Source: Rhizobiaceae bacterium
GTDB taxonomy: Bacteria; Pseudomonadota; Alphaproteobacteria; Rhizobiales; Rhizobiaceae
Assembly: GCA_023953905.1 (NCBI GenBank)
Contig: JAMLJA010000007.1
Coordinates: forward strand, 124,001-188,000
Length of the DNA: 64,000 bases
Direction: 5' to 3'
Of the stretch, positions 16,084 through 24,272 are shown piece by piece; the first letter of the stretch is position 1; each line of letters starts with the position of its first letter. The notes under the pieces are model-generated. The model saw only the letters and a program-made list of their open reading frames with translations, did no database searches and was not told where the DNA came from. The position numbers were made by a program, and so were the translations under genes.

Positions 16084-16983
16084 ATGGAATATTTCGTCCA
16101 GCAACTGGTGAACGCGCTCGCCTTCGGCTCGGAATATGCGCTTGTCGCACTCGGCCTTGCGGTGGTGTTCTCCATTATGGGCCTTGTCAACTTCGCACAT
16201 GGCGAGGTGATCGGTGCCATCGCCTATTCACTCCTTCTGACCGCTTCGGTCGGGCTGTCGTCGCCATTTCTGGCGGTCGTGCTGGCGGTTCTGGCCGGTA
16301 TCGCGGTTTCCGTCGCACTGGAGCGCGTGGCGTTTCGACCCGTGCGCAATGCGCCGACGACAACGGGCCTTCTGACCGCGTTCGGCGTGAGCATCCTCTT
16401 GCAGAACATGTTCCAGTTGCTCATCTCGCCGCGACCGCAGGCCTTTTCGCTGTTCAATGGAATGAGCACGACCTGGCATCTCGGTCCCTATTCCGTGTCC
16501 TCGCTTCAGGTGATGGAATTCGTGGTCGCGGCCATTTCCATGGCGGCCCTCGTGCTGTTCCTCAACCGGTCGACGCTGGGCGTTGCAATGCGCGCTGCCT
16601 CGCGCGATTTTTCCACTGTTCGACTGATGGGCATTCGCGCCAACCGGGTGATCGCGGCAGCGTTCGCGATCTCCGGGGCGCTTGCCGGGATTGCCTGCGT
16701 GTTCATTCTTGCGCGGCGCGGTGGCGTGGCACCCGATATGGGCTTCGGCCTTGTTCTCAAAGCCTTCGTCGCCTGCGTCATCGGAGGATTCGGATCGCTG
16801 ATCGGCGCGGCGGCTGGCGGAATGTTGCTAGGTTTCATTGAAGTCGGATTGCTTGCCGCCCTGCCGCAGGAAATGGGCGGGCTCAAGGAGGCATTCACCT
16901 ATGTGATCGTGACGCTGATCCTGCTCTACAAGCCCGAGGGCCTGTTTGGCACGCGGCGAGAACTCGGCGACAAGGAATTCTGA
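16084..16983 (+). CDS. Branched-chain amino acid-type ABC transporter permease, LivH-like
   Basis: 299 residues from ATG 16084, four bases after livF. Strongly hydrophobic, with about eight membrane segments. FSIMGLVNFAHGEVIGAIAY near the N terminus is the LivH hallmark, and SRDFSTVRLMGIRANRVIAAAFAISGALAG is the cytoplasmic coupling region. It forms the inner-membrane channel with the LivM-like protein encoded next. No unusual feature. Confidence 0.92.
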   Translation: MEYFVQQLVNALAFGSEYALVALGLAVVFSIMGLVNFAHGEVIGAIAYSLLLTASVGLSSPFLAVVLAVLAGIAVSVALERVAFRPVRNAPTTTGLLTAFGVSILLQNMFQLLISPRPQAFSLFNGMSTTWHLGPYSVSSLQVMEFVVAAISMAALVLFLNRSTLGVAMRAASRDFSTVRLMGIRANRVIAAAFAISGALAGIACVFILARRGGVAPDMGFGLVLKAFVACVIGGFGSLIGAAAGGMLLGFIEVGLLAALPQEMGGLKEAFTYVIVTLILLYKPEGLFGTRRELGDKEF

Positions 16984-16985
16984 GG

Positions 16986-18068
16986 ATGTCCGAGGCTGTT
17001 TTCAGAACGTCCCCGACGCGAGCGCGCCGCAGGCCCTGGTGGCTTGTTGGGATATCCGGAGGACTTGTCACTGCGATTCCGGTCGTCCTCATCGGCATCG
17101 CGGTGATCCTGATCGCGCCAACCTATTATCAGAACCTCGCAGCGACGGCCGCGATCAATCTGGTGATCGTGGTGGGACTGCAGGTGTTCATGGGCAATTC
17201 CGGCATTGCGCATTTGGGTCACAGCGCCTTTGCCGGGCTGGGCGCCTATGGCATGGCTATCCTGGCGACGCCGCTGATGATGAAGCGGCTGTCGATCCCC
17301 AATGCACCTTTCGGCCTCGCTCAGGTGGAACTCCACCCCGCGATCGCCGTGATCGTCACGCTTGCCGTCGTGGCAGTGGTCGCGGTGATATCGGGCCGGG
17401 TGATCGCGCGTCTGTCAGGCATTGCCGCAACGATCGTCAGCCTCGCCTTCCTCATCGTCGTCCACTCGATGTTCCTGCACTGGCCGGCGCTGTTCAAGGG
17501 CAATCAGGGCTTCTTTGGAATTCCCCAAGTCGTCGGGCTGCCCGCGATCCTTGCCTGCGGCGTGGCCGTGATCGTCATTGCCCGGCTCTTCCGGGAAAGT
17601 CCAAACGGCCTGCAGCTTCGCGCCACGGCGCAAAACCCGCAGGCCGCGGATGCACTGGCAATCGATGCGCGGGCGCTGAGACGCCAGTCGTGGGTTCTGT
17701 CGGCTTTGATCTGTGCATCCGCGGGGATTCTTTACGCTCTGTTTGCGGGTACCATCAGCCCGCGCATCTTCTATTTCCAGCAGGTTTTCATGACCCTCGC
17801 CATGCTCATTCTGGGTGGTATGGGAACCGTGACGGGGGCGGTCTTCGGCACGTTGATCCTGTCGATCGGACTGGAAGCGATCCGAATCTTCGAAAGCGGC
17901 GGCGTTGTGGCCGGTCTGACCCTGCCGCCGATGCTGGGGCTGTCGGGCGTCGCGCTCGGTGCTGTGATCGTATTGTGCATGGCGCTCAGGCCGCAGGGTA
18001 TATGCGGGCCGAAAGAACTGGACGAAATGTTGAGCGGAGCGCTCCGGCGTCTTCGCGGTACCAAGTGA
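16986..18068 (+). CDS. Branched-chain amino acid-type ABC transporter permease, LivM-like
   Basis: 360 residues from ATG 16986, two bases after livH. Membrane protein with about ten hydrophobic segments. GNSGIAHLGHSAFAGLGAYGMAI is the LivM signature near residue 68, and AQNPQAADALAIDARALRRQSWVLSALICASAGILYAL is the coupling-loop region. It completes the transporter. The ligase gene follows 20 bases downstream, so import and ligation are probably co-expressed. Confidence 0.92.
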   Translation: MSEAVFRTSPTRARRRPWWLVGISGGLVTAIPVVLIGIAVILIAPTYYQNLAATAAINLVIVVGLQVFMGNSGIAHLGHSAFAGLGAYGMAILATPLMMKRLSIPNAPFGLAQVELHPAIAVIVTLAVVAVVAVISGRVIARLSGIAATIVSLAFLIVVHSMFLHWPALFKGNQGFFGIPQVVGLPAILACGVAVIVIARLFRESPNGLQLRATAQNPQAADALAIDARALRRQSWVLSALICASAGILYALFAGTISPRIFYFQQVFMTLAMLILGGMGTVTGAVFGTLILSIGLEAIRIFESGGVVAGLTLPPMLGLSGVALGAVIVLCMALRPQGICGPKELDEMLSGALRRLRGTK

Positions 18069-18088
18069 AAGAGTGGGAGAAACACAGA

Positions 18089-19480
18089 ATGAATCTCGCC
18101 GAGCAGGCGGCAGCCAACAAGGCTGCATACGAAGCGGAGTATCAGCGTCTGCGTGCCGCCGGAGTGAAATTCCTGCAAAGCCATACCGCGGACATGGCGG
18201 GTGGCTTTCGCTCGAAAATCTCGCCGCTGAAATTCTCGGCTTCCGGCGACGCGCTCAATGGCATTCTCTATTGCGTCTCCCACGGTGACGGCCAGCCCAT
18301 CGGCGATACGGCATTTGCCGCGCCGCTGGCATCGGACAGCAATGGTTATCCGAACATTCAGGCACTCGCCGATCCGGCCTCGATCCGGCACCATGGTTGG
18401 CGTCCCGACATGGCATCGGTCATCTCCACCGGCTACATGCTGGACGGTACGCCATGTGTCGTCGATCCCCGCTATGTGCTTGAGCAGGCCGATGCACGCC
18501 TGCGCGGACTCGGCTACACGGCCAAGGTGGCGGTCGAATATGAGTTCGGCATCTTTCATGTCGACGAACCGCTGATGCAGCAGGGCCGCTATCGCGAGTT
18601 GAAGCCGTGGGGCCACTCGCTGATGAACTACAACCTCGTGAGAGACGGCGACTATCAGGATCTGGTCACCGAATTCATGAGCAGGATGGAAATGCTGGGT
18701 ATCGGCGTGGCGTCCTTCGTCACGGAATACGGCTATGGCATGTATGAGTTCGCGCTGACGCCCAAGACGGCGGTCGAAGCAGCCGATGATGCCGTACGCG
18801 CCAAAGTGCATCTGCAGGAGCTGTGCGCCGAGCATGGGCTGGTGGCCACCTTCATGACCCGGTTTCAGCCTCCAGGTCGCGAAAGCGCATGCGGCGCGCA
18901 CCACCATGTGAGCCTGTGGCAGGACGACACGCCTGTGATGGCTGCCGGCACGAACGCTCTGTCGCCTGTCGGCGAGCAGTTTCTCGCAGGCCTGCTCAAC
19001 AGGTTGCGCGAGACCCATGTGTTCTTCCGCCCGACCATCAATTCCTATCGCCGCTTCGACCGTTATGCGTGGTCGCCAACCGACGTCAGCTGGGGCTATG
19101 AGAACCGCACGGCGGCGGTGCGTGCCATCACGACGCCAACGCCGTCAGCCTGCCGCTTCGAGCATCGCGTCGCGGGTGCCGACGTAAATCCTTATCTGAC
19201 CATCGCCGCACTTCTGGCGGCTGGGGCCGAGGGCATTGAGAACGGTGCGACCCCGCCTCCCGCGCAGGCGGGGGTGGCCGCCGACGGCGCCGTGCCCGCT
19301 CTGCAAAACAATCTGGCCGCCTCCGTTGACGATTTTGCCGCCTCGGAATTCTGCGCGAGGGCATTCGGCGAGGCATTCCGCGATCACTATGCGGAGAGCC
19401 GACGTAACGAAGTGACGGCGTTCGAGACGTGGCAGTCCCAGCGCATCACCGACTTCGAGTGGCAGCGCTATTTCGTGTGA
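18089..19480 (+). CDS. Glutamine synthetase family protein, probable gamma-glutamyl-amine ligase (PuuA/GlnT-like)
   Basis: 463 residues from ATG 18089 (GTGGGAGAAAC upstream). The frame stays open back to 16946 but only through livM. The GS catalytic barrel is recognisable: AVEYEFGIF and VTEYGYGMYEFAL (metal-binding glutamates), CGAHHHVSLW (ATP/metal His region), NSYRRF, WGYENRTAAVRA and FEHRVAGADVNPYLTIAAL. The last motif, E-R-x-x-G-x-D-x-N-P-Y, is characteristic of the gamma-glutamylpolyamine/amine synthetase branch rather than housekeeping GlnA. Such enzymes condense glutamate with an amine using ATP. The Liv importer precedes it, and an amidotransferase-fold hydrolase, a PuuR-like regulator and an aldehyde dehydrogenase follow on the opposite strand, matching the Puu-type logic. 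Amine substrate unknown. Confidence 0.85.
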   Translation: MNLAEQAAANKAAYEAEYQRLRAAGVKFLQSHTADMAGGFRSKISPLKFSASGDALNGILYCVSHGDGQPIGDTAFAAPLASDSNGYPNIQALADPASIRHHGWRPDMASVISTGYMLDGTPCVVDPRYVLEQADARLRGLGYTAKVAVEYEFGIFHVDEPLMQQGRYRELKPWGHSLMNYNLVRDGDYQDLVTEFMSRMEMLGIGVASFVTEYGYGMYEFALTPKTAVEAADDAVRAKVHLQELCAEHGLVATFMTRFQPPGRESACGAHHHVSLWQDDTPVMAAGTNALSPVGEQFLAGLLNRLRETHVFFRPTINSYRRFDRYAWSPTDVSWGYENRTAAVRAITTPTPSACRFEHRVAGADVNPYLTIAALLAAGAEGIENGATPPPAQAGVAADGAVPALQNNLAASVDDFAASEFCARAFGEAFRDHYAESRRNEVTAFETWQSQRITDFEWQRYFV

Positions 19481-19488
19481 GGCAGGCA

Positions 19489-19508
19489 GGGCTGGCATTT
19501 GCCGGCCC
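19489..19508. terminator. Hairpin between convergent GS-like and amidotransferase genes
   Basis: GGGCTGGCA (19489-19497) pairs with TGCCGGCCC (19500-19508) across TT with one T-G wobble. It lies in the 48-base gap between convergent genes and could stop transcription from both sides; no clear T-run. Confidence 0.5.
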
Positions 19509-19528
19509 ATCGCATTTCAGGAATTGCG

Positions 19529-20251
19529 TCAGCCTCGGGCAAAGGCCACGAAGCGCTTCAGCAATGACGGACCTTCCGGCGAGGGGCGCAGCGTATCTCG
19601 CATCTGCGCATGGCCATGCTGATCGTCGTTGGTCGCCAGAGCGTCCATCAGCATCGACATCATGGGCAGGGTCAGTTCCGGATGAAACTGGACACCCCAC
19701 GCGGCGGGGGCGTGGCGCAGGACCTGATGGCGATCGCGGTCGCTGGAGGCTAGTACGATAGAGCCGGACGGAGCTTCGAGAACGGTCTCATAATGATGGG
19801 CCTGAAGGTCTGCGCACTGGGGCATCACGCCGAACAACGGATCGTCGCTTGCCTCGAAACGGACCTCCACCGTTCCGCCTTCGACGCCCTGCGGATTTCT
19901 GCCAACCCGGCCGCCGAGTGCATGTGACAGGAGTTGATGTCCGAAGCATACCCCCAGCACCGGCACGTCGCACTCCACGGCGTCGCGGAGCCATCTGCCG
20001 GATTCGAGCATCCACGGCGCCTCGGTGCTGACCATCGCTCCAGAGCCAGTCACGATTATACCCGCATAATCGCGTGGCGCGGAAGGTGGGAGCTCACCAG
20101 CCTCGATATCGGTGACGACTGCTTCGGACGAAGTCAGTCCGGCGCTGCTGAGGAAGGTCTGCTCGGTGTCTCCGAAGTCGCGAATGAACTCCGGCGACAC
20201 GGCGGCCAGGGAACCTGCCCTGAGAATGAGGAAGGGTCTGCCTGTCTCCAT
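19529..20251 (-). CDS. Class I glutamine amidotransferase-fold protein, probable gamma-glutamyl hydrolase (PuuD-like role)
   Basis: 240 residues. The nucleophile elbow LGVCFGHQLL places C102, and GVQFHPEL gives H190 and E192, so the catalytic triad is intact. Upstream GIIVTGSGAMVSTEAPW fits the oxyanion strand. The fold is of the GMP-synthase-like stand-alone amidotransferase type; no synthase domain is attached. In gamma-glutamylation pathways a related hydrolase (PuuD) releases glutamate from the oxidised gamma-glutamyl product. That role is inferred here from position, three bases after the XRE-cupin gene and convergent with the GS-like ligase. A biosynthetic amide-transfer role remains possible. 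Confidence 0.82.
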   Translation of the reverse strand: METGRPFLILRAGSLAAVSPEFIRDFGDTEQTFLSSAGLTSSEAVVTDIEAGELPPSAPRDYAGIIVTGSGAMVSTEAPWMLESGRWLRDAVECDVPVLGVCFGHQLLSHALGGRVGRNPQGVEGGTVEVRFEASDDPLFGVMPQCADLQAHHYETVLEAPSGSIVLASSDRDRHQVLRHAPAAWGVQFHPELTLPMMSMLMDALATNDDQHGHAQMRDTLRPSPEGPSLLKRFVAFARG

Positions 20252-20254
20252 AGG

Positions 20255-20833
20255 TCAGCCAATGTCCCCCACCAGCGGCGGTATCATCGAATTGGACATG
20301 ATCAGCACTGCAGGTTCGTCGCTCGCGCAAAGATAACCGTGCTCCATTTCGCCATCGAACAGGATGCTGTCCCCCTTGTTCAGTATTAGCGGCTCGTAAT
20401 AGCGCGTGTGAAGCTCCAGCGAGCCGGACAGGATCTGCAGGAATTCTTCACCCGAATGGGACCGCCAGCCGCCAGTATCGTCGAGAGACCGACCGGTGAC
20501 TGTGACCGTCCAGAAGAGATTGCTCTTGTCGCGAAAATCGCTGCACAGCACCTCGAATGTCAGCCCTTCCGTCTCATGGAGCGTGCCTGTCCCAGCCCGC
20601 GTGATGGACCGCCGTGCCTGGGGGGTGGCGCGAGGCATCGCCAGGAAAGAGGTGACTGGCACCTGAAGGACGCCTGCGATCTTCAGGGCAAGCTCGACGG
20701 AAATCCGCTGTTTTCCGTTTTCCAGTTTCGAAAGCTGCGATACCGGCAATCCCGAGCGCTCGCTCAGGTCTCGCAATGTCAGCTTCAGTCGCTTGCGGGT
20801 CTGGCGTATCGCGTCACCAAGATTGTGCGTCAT
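20255..20833 (-). CDS. XRE-family transcriptional regulator with C-terminal cupin (PuuR-like)
   Basis: 192 residues from ATG 20833. The N-terminal HTH covers about residues 5-60 (LGDAIRQTRKRLKLTLRDLSERSGLPVSQLSKLENGKQRIS). A cupin fold occupies about 110-185 (WRSHSGEEFLQILSGSLELHT, LNKGDSILFDGEMEHGYL). PuuR and similar HTH-cupin proteins repress amine-degradation genes and release DNA when a pathway ligand binds. The gene lies inside the cluster between the FGAH-like and amidotransferase genes. The paired ATAGAAA-type elements in front of livG and between the ALDH and SDR genes are candidate targets. Autoregulation is not evident from its own upstream gap (20834-20916), which holds no such element. 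Confidence 0.9.
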   Translation of the reverse strand: MTHNLGDAIRQTRKRLKLTLRDLSERSGLPVSQLSKLENGKQRISVELALKIAGVLQVPVTSFLAMPRATPQARRSITRAGTGTLHETEGLTFEVLCSDFRDKSNLFWTVTVTGRSLDDTGGWRSHSGEEFLQILSGSLELHTRYYEPLILNKGDSILFDGEMEHGYLCASDEPAVLIMSNSMIPPLVGDIG

Positions 20834-20916
20834 TGCGCCATTCGCTTCGGGTTGGACTTCTTGAAACTAGCTAGAGCAATCAAGAGCTTTCATCAATCGT
20901 GTGACGTGTTGACCAG

Positions 20917-21684
20917 TTATGCGGGCTGTTCGGCAAGCACCGCTTCCAGAACATCGCCGATGAGCGACTCCACCTTGGACGAAGTTTCGGGATTCGAAAA
21001 CAGCGCATTGTTCACTTCGAGGTAGAAGCACGGCAGACCGTGGTCGAGAGCGTGCGCCTGAAGGCTGTAGGCGACGACGCCGCGCCAGTCATAGGGCTCG
21101 TTGTCGCCGATGCGCAGACCGAGCTCTGCGCCGCGCAGGCTGAATTCGCGCAGCACGTCTGTGACGAAAGGGCTCTCATTGCGCCACAAGACGCCGATAT
21201 CGACGGGCCGGTGCAGTCCGCCCATCACAGGCGTGAACGAATGGACCGAGACCACCGCCTTGCGGGCCGGGATCAATGGCGCGATGGCAGCGTCCACCGG
21301 ATCGACCGCGATCTGGCGCCTCAGCCTGCGCTCGGCATCGCTGATTGCCATGTTGGCCGGGACCGGGATGCCGCCGAGATCGGGCCGCATGTGATCCCAA
21401 TCGCTGTCGAAACGGTTGTAGTCCACGAAGATGCGCGAGTAGCGGGCAAGGACGGCTGGCGCATTGAGGCGTTGCGAGAGCGCCCGGGTCAGACCATCGA
21501 CGCCCGGATCGTATGCATAATGCGTTTCAAGCATCGCTGGGGGCAGTCCCAGATTTTTCCATGGCGCAGGCACGGTATTGCCCGCGTGTTCGCACAGCAA
21601 AAGCAGCGGGCTGTCAGAAGCGCCGCGAAGCGTTTCCACCGCTTCGGCCCGCAATGCATCGAGGGTTTCGGCTGCGAGTTGCAT
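20917..21684 (-). CDS. N-formylglutamate amidohydrolase family protein
   Basis: 255 residues from ATG 21684 (a GTG directly before it could also serve). The FGase family pattern is clear: LLLLCEHAGNTVP near residue 31, ETHYAYDPGVDGLTRALSQ, SRIFVDYNRF, VVSVHSFTPVMGG and a late CFYLEVNNAL. The metal-binding His and Glu residues (CEHAG, VHSFTP) are present. Characterised members hydrolyse N-formyl-L-glutamate to formate and glutamate in histidine breakdown, but no hut genes are nearby. Here it sits 11 bases after the aldehyde dehydrogenase stop in a gamma-glutamyl cluster, so it may cleave another N-acyl or gamma-glutamyl amide. That assignment is inference. Confidence 0.87.
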   Translation of the reverse strand: MQLAAETLDALRAEAVETLRGASDSPLLLLCEHAGNTVPAPWKNLGLPPAMLETHYAYDPGVDGLTRALSQRLNAPAVLARYSRIFVDYNRFDSDWDHMRPDLGGIPVPANMAISDAERRLRRQIAVDPVDAAIAPLIPARKAVVSVHSFTPVMGGLHRPVDIGVLWRNESPFVTDVLREFSLRGAELGLRIGDNEPYDWRGVVAYSLQAHALDHGLPCFYLEVNNALFSNPETSSKVESLIGDVLEAVLAEQPA

Positions 21685-21695
21685 CACGCTCGTCT

Positions 21696-23078
21696 CTACG
21701 CGCCGAGGCGGCGGATATGGAAGGCTTTGGCAACTGTGGACTCCAGCAGCCCAACCTGTCCGTTGGTGCGGCCTAGACCCGACTCCTTTATGCCACCCCA
21801 TGGCAGATAGAGGTCGGCGTGATCGCATCGGTTGAGATAGACCGTGCCTGCCTCGACCTCGTCGAGAAGCTCAAGGCCGCGATCGATATCCTGCGTCCAC
21901 ACGCTCGCCGAAAGGCCGTATTCGCTGTCATTCATCAGGGCGACAGCCTCCTCGTCGCCGGATACAGCCTGAACCGCCGCCACCGGCCCGAACAGTTCAT
22001 CGCGCATGATCGACATCGAGTGGTCGAGACCGGTCAGCACCTCGGCAGGGACATAGGCGGCACCCAGATCCGTGCTCGCGCCGATCAGCCGCTTGCCGCC
22101 TGCCGACACGGCCTGTTCGATCTGACCACGGATGCGCTCGGCCGCACCAGCATGAACGACAGAACCGATCATCGGCTTTTCCTCGATCGGATGGCCGATG
22201 GTCCACTTCTCCGTCTCCGCGACAAGCGCCTCGACAAAACGGTCATGGATGGAGCGGTCGACATAGATGCGTTCGACCGAGCAGCAGCTCTGCCCGGCAT
22301 TGGAAAAGCAGCCCTCGGCGATGTCGGCGACGAGCTTCTCTATGTCCGCGTCAGAGCGAATATAGGCCGGATCCTTGCCCCCCAGTTCCAGATGAACATT
22401 GGTCATCGTGCCGCCTGCCGCCGCGTGGACGCGCTTGCCGCCTGCAACGGACCCAATGAAATTGACGGCGTGGAACGTACCCGCCGCGATGAGCTTTTCC
22501 GCGTCGGGATGGGACAGGTGAAGGCTCTGAAAGACGCCGTCCGGGCCTCCTGCGGCGCGCCAGGCTTCCTGCGCAATCTCGGCGACCAGGGGCGTCTGCG
22601 GAGAATGCTTCAGAATTACGACGTTGCCGGCGATAAGCGGCTGGCTCACGAGATAGCCGAGCATGGCCGTGGGGTAGTTCCACGCGCAGATGGAGAGGTG
22701 AATGCCGCCAGGAACCGGGCGCGTGAAGCGCCGAATCGCGGCATCGCTTTCGAATGGCTGATCGGCGAGCGTCCGCGTTGCACCCTGAGCAAGCATGTCG
22801 CCAACCAGCGCGAGCCGGGGCGTTTCATCCGACTGCCAGCGGGGCCGCCCGATGGATGCGGCGACCGTGTCCGCCAGCACATCGGCGCGCGCCTTCATTT
22901 CTTCGCCGAAACGGTGCACGAGCGCAATCCGCTCTGACAATGGCGTGCGCCGCCACGGCTTTACGGCGGCTCGGGCGGCATCGATCGCTTCGCTGATCGT
23001 CCTGGCGTCTGCATAGCTGCGGGTGAGGTGGATTGCCCCGTCGATCGGCGAGATCACGTTGAAATTGCTATGCGACAT
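21696..23078 (-). CDS. Aldehyde dehydrogenase family protein
   Basis: 460 residues from ATG 23078, with CGAGGTCGG upstream; the open frame continues to 23111 but without a better site. Family landmarks: WNYP (N134), VILKHSPQTPL cofactor strand, NFIGSVAGGKRV, the general base in ELGGKDP (E231), and the nucleophile in SNAGQSCCS (C265). The C-terminal ELFGPVAAV and LPWGGIKESGLGR are also present. The enzyme would oxidise an aldehyde to the acid with NAD(P). In context it is the PuuC-like step acting on a gamma-glutamylated aldehyde. It is the first gene of the leftward half-operon and diverges from the SDR gene at 23242 across a region with paired TTTCTAT/ATAGAAA elements. Confidence 0.9.
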   Translation of the reverse strand: MSHSNFNVISPIDGAIHLTRSYADARTISEAIDAARAAVKPWRRTPLSERIALVHRFGEEMKARADVLADTVAASIGRPRWQSDETPRLALVGDMLAQGATRTLADQPFESDAAIRRFTRPVPGGIHLSICAWNYPTAMLGYLVSQPLIAGNVVILKHSPQTPLVAEIAQEAWRAAGGPDGVFQSLHLSHPDAEKLIAAGTFHAVNFIGSVAGGKRVHAAAGGTMTNVHLELGGKDPAYIRSDADIEKLVADIAEGCFSNAGQSCCSVERIYVDRSIHDRFVEALVAETEKWTIGHPIEEKPMIGSVVHAGAAERIRGQIEQAVSAGGKRLIGASTDLGAAYVPAEVLTGLDHSMSIMRDELFGPVAAVQAVSGDEEAVALMNDSEYGLSASVWTQDIDRGLELLDEVEAGTVYLNRCDHADLYLPWGGIKESGLGRTNGQVGLLESTVAKAFHIRRLGA

Positions 23079-23116
23079 GGGCACCGACCTCGTTCGATGT
23101 GAGTTTCCCAAACCGT

Positions 23117-23150
23117 ATAGAAATTTTCGAAATCAGCAACTTTTTTCTAT
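23117..23150. promoter_or_regulatory. Candidate operator: ATAGAAA-N20-TTTCTAT in the ALDH/SDR divergent promoter
   Basis: ATAGAAA (23117-23123) and TTTCTAT (23144-23150) are separated by exactly 20 bases, between divergent genes starting at 23078 and 23242. Same heptamers and spacing as at 13329-13362, with the two arms exchanged. Flanks share more: one arm of each site fits GCG-N3-ATAGAAAA-N3-TTG when read in the arm's own direction. Confidence 0.5.
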
Positions 23151-23241
23151 TTGCGCTTGATGTCGATCTAGAACTCGATAGTGTCGCCACAGAAGATGGG
23201 CGTGCCCATCCAAATGCCGTGGTCGCACATTGGGGAATGCC

Positions 23242-24000
23242 ATGCTCAGCTATGATTTTTCGGGACGTCATGCCGTCGTAACGGGTGCCGGTGGCGGCAT
23301 GGGAGAGGCGATAGCACTGGCACTGCTCAAGGCGGGTGCGGCGGTGACGGCGATCGACCTCAAGCCACAGCCGTCGACACTGGACGGATTTGGCGACAGG
23401 CTGTCATTCCATCAGGGCGATCTCTCCGACGCGGCCTTTGTCGACGCGACGTTTGCACAGGCAGGCGAGGCGCGCGGCAGCATCGACTATCTTGCCAATG
23501 TCGCCGGTGTGCTGTGGTTCGGCCGAGACAAGTCCGTTCTCGATATGGATATGGACACCTGGGACAAGGTCTTTTCGATCAATCTGCGGGCCGTGGCGCT
23601 GACCTCGCGCGCGGCCGTGCCCTTTATGCGCAAGACCGGACGCGGCGGCGCCATGGTGCATTTTTCGACAATCCAGTGGTATCGCGGCGACCCCAATCCG
23701 CAGGATGCCTATCAGGCGTCGAAGGCCGGCGTGTGCGCACTATCGAAGTCGCTCGCCATGCAGCTCGCGAGCGAAGGAATTCGCTCCAACGCGATCTGCC
23801 CGGGCATGACGCTCACGCCGCTGCAGGCGCGCTGGGACAATGAGGATGTGCTGAAAGCCGTCGCCGACTATGCGCCGCTCGGTCGCATCGGCACGCCGCA
23901 GGACATGGCCAACGCCGCTCTTTTCCTTCTCTCCGACGCATCCGGATACATCACCGGCATAGAACTGGCCGTCGATGGCGGCTTGCTGATGCGCATGTAG
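23242..24000 (+). CDS. SDR-family oxidoreductase
   Basis: 252 residues from ATG 23242, GGGGAA upstream; an in-frame TTG at 23230 is less likely. Classical SDR motifs: TGAGGGMGE (14-22) for cofactor, NVAG (86-89), S142, and the Y157-x-x-x-K161 catalytic pair (DAYQASKAG); it ends with AVDGGLLM. These enzymes interconvert alcohols and carbonyls with NAD(P). It is divergent from the aldehyde dehydrogenase and shares its promoter region. In a gamma-glutamyl pathway it could oxidise an alcohol group of a glutamylated amino alcohol to the aldehyde used by ALDH, a position filled in Puu by the flavoprotein PuuB, which is absent here. This role is inference. Confidence 0.87.
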   Translation: MLSYDFSGRHAVVTGAGGGMGEAIALALLKAGAAVTAIDLKPQPSTLDGFGDRLSFHQGDLSDAAFVDATFAQAGEARGSIDYLANVAGVLWFGRDKSVLDMDMDTWDKVFSINLRAVALTSRAAVPFMRKTGRGGAMVHFSTIQWYRGDPNPQDAYQASKAGVCALSKSLAMQLASEGIRSNAICPGMTLTPLQARWDNEDVLKAVADYAPLGRIGTPQDMANAALFLLSDASGYITGIELAVDGGLLMRM

Positions 24001-24010
24001 CCTGCGCGAC

Positions 24011-24034
24011 GCGCCTGCCACTTCCGGCAGGCGC
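24011..24034 (+). terminator. Hairpin downstream of the SDR gene
   Basis: GCGCCTGCC (24011-24019) pairs perfectly with GGCAGGCGC (24026-24034) around ACTTCC, ten bases after the stop, followed by CTTCTCCTC. The strong stem lacks a full T-run. Confidence 0.6.
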
Positions 24035-24222
24035 CTTCTCCTCAGGTGAGCGAGAATCCGTCCGGTGCGATTGCGATGCCGCGGGGCTTTTGCATTAAAC
24101 CTTTGCGTGTATGTGCGTTCTCACGAAATCGCATAAGTTTCATTATGGAACTGCCGCTTGTTGGCTGGAACTGGCCGGCTGGTCGGCTTCACAAATTCCG
24201 ATAGCGTCCCCTTCAGGTTCGA

Positions 24223-24259
24223 GGTAGCTGTATCCGGTACGGGGTACGATACAACTATC
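24223..24259 (+). promoter_or_regulatory. Inverted repeat in the aqpZ leader
   Basis: GGTAGCTGTATC (24223-24234) and GATACAACTATC (24248-24259) are complementary at 10 of 12 positions around a 13-base loop, ending just before the ribosome-binding site GAGGGA. It could be an operator or a 5'UTR hairpin controlling aqpZ. Confidence 0.4.
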
Positions 24260-24272
24260 TTTGAGGGACCAG

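Noticed and set aside
16946..18088. Upstream in-frame extension of the GS-like gene (would give 844 residues)
   Set aside because: The extension is an out-of-frame reading of livM and has no domain; ATG 18089 with a ribosome-binding site gives the normal GS length.
20917..21684. Histidine-utilisation (hut) assignment for the FGAH-like gene
   Set aside because: No hutH, hutU, hutI or hutF in the window, and neighbours point to gamma-glutamyl metabolism.
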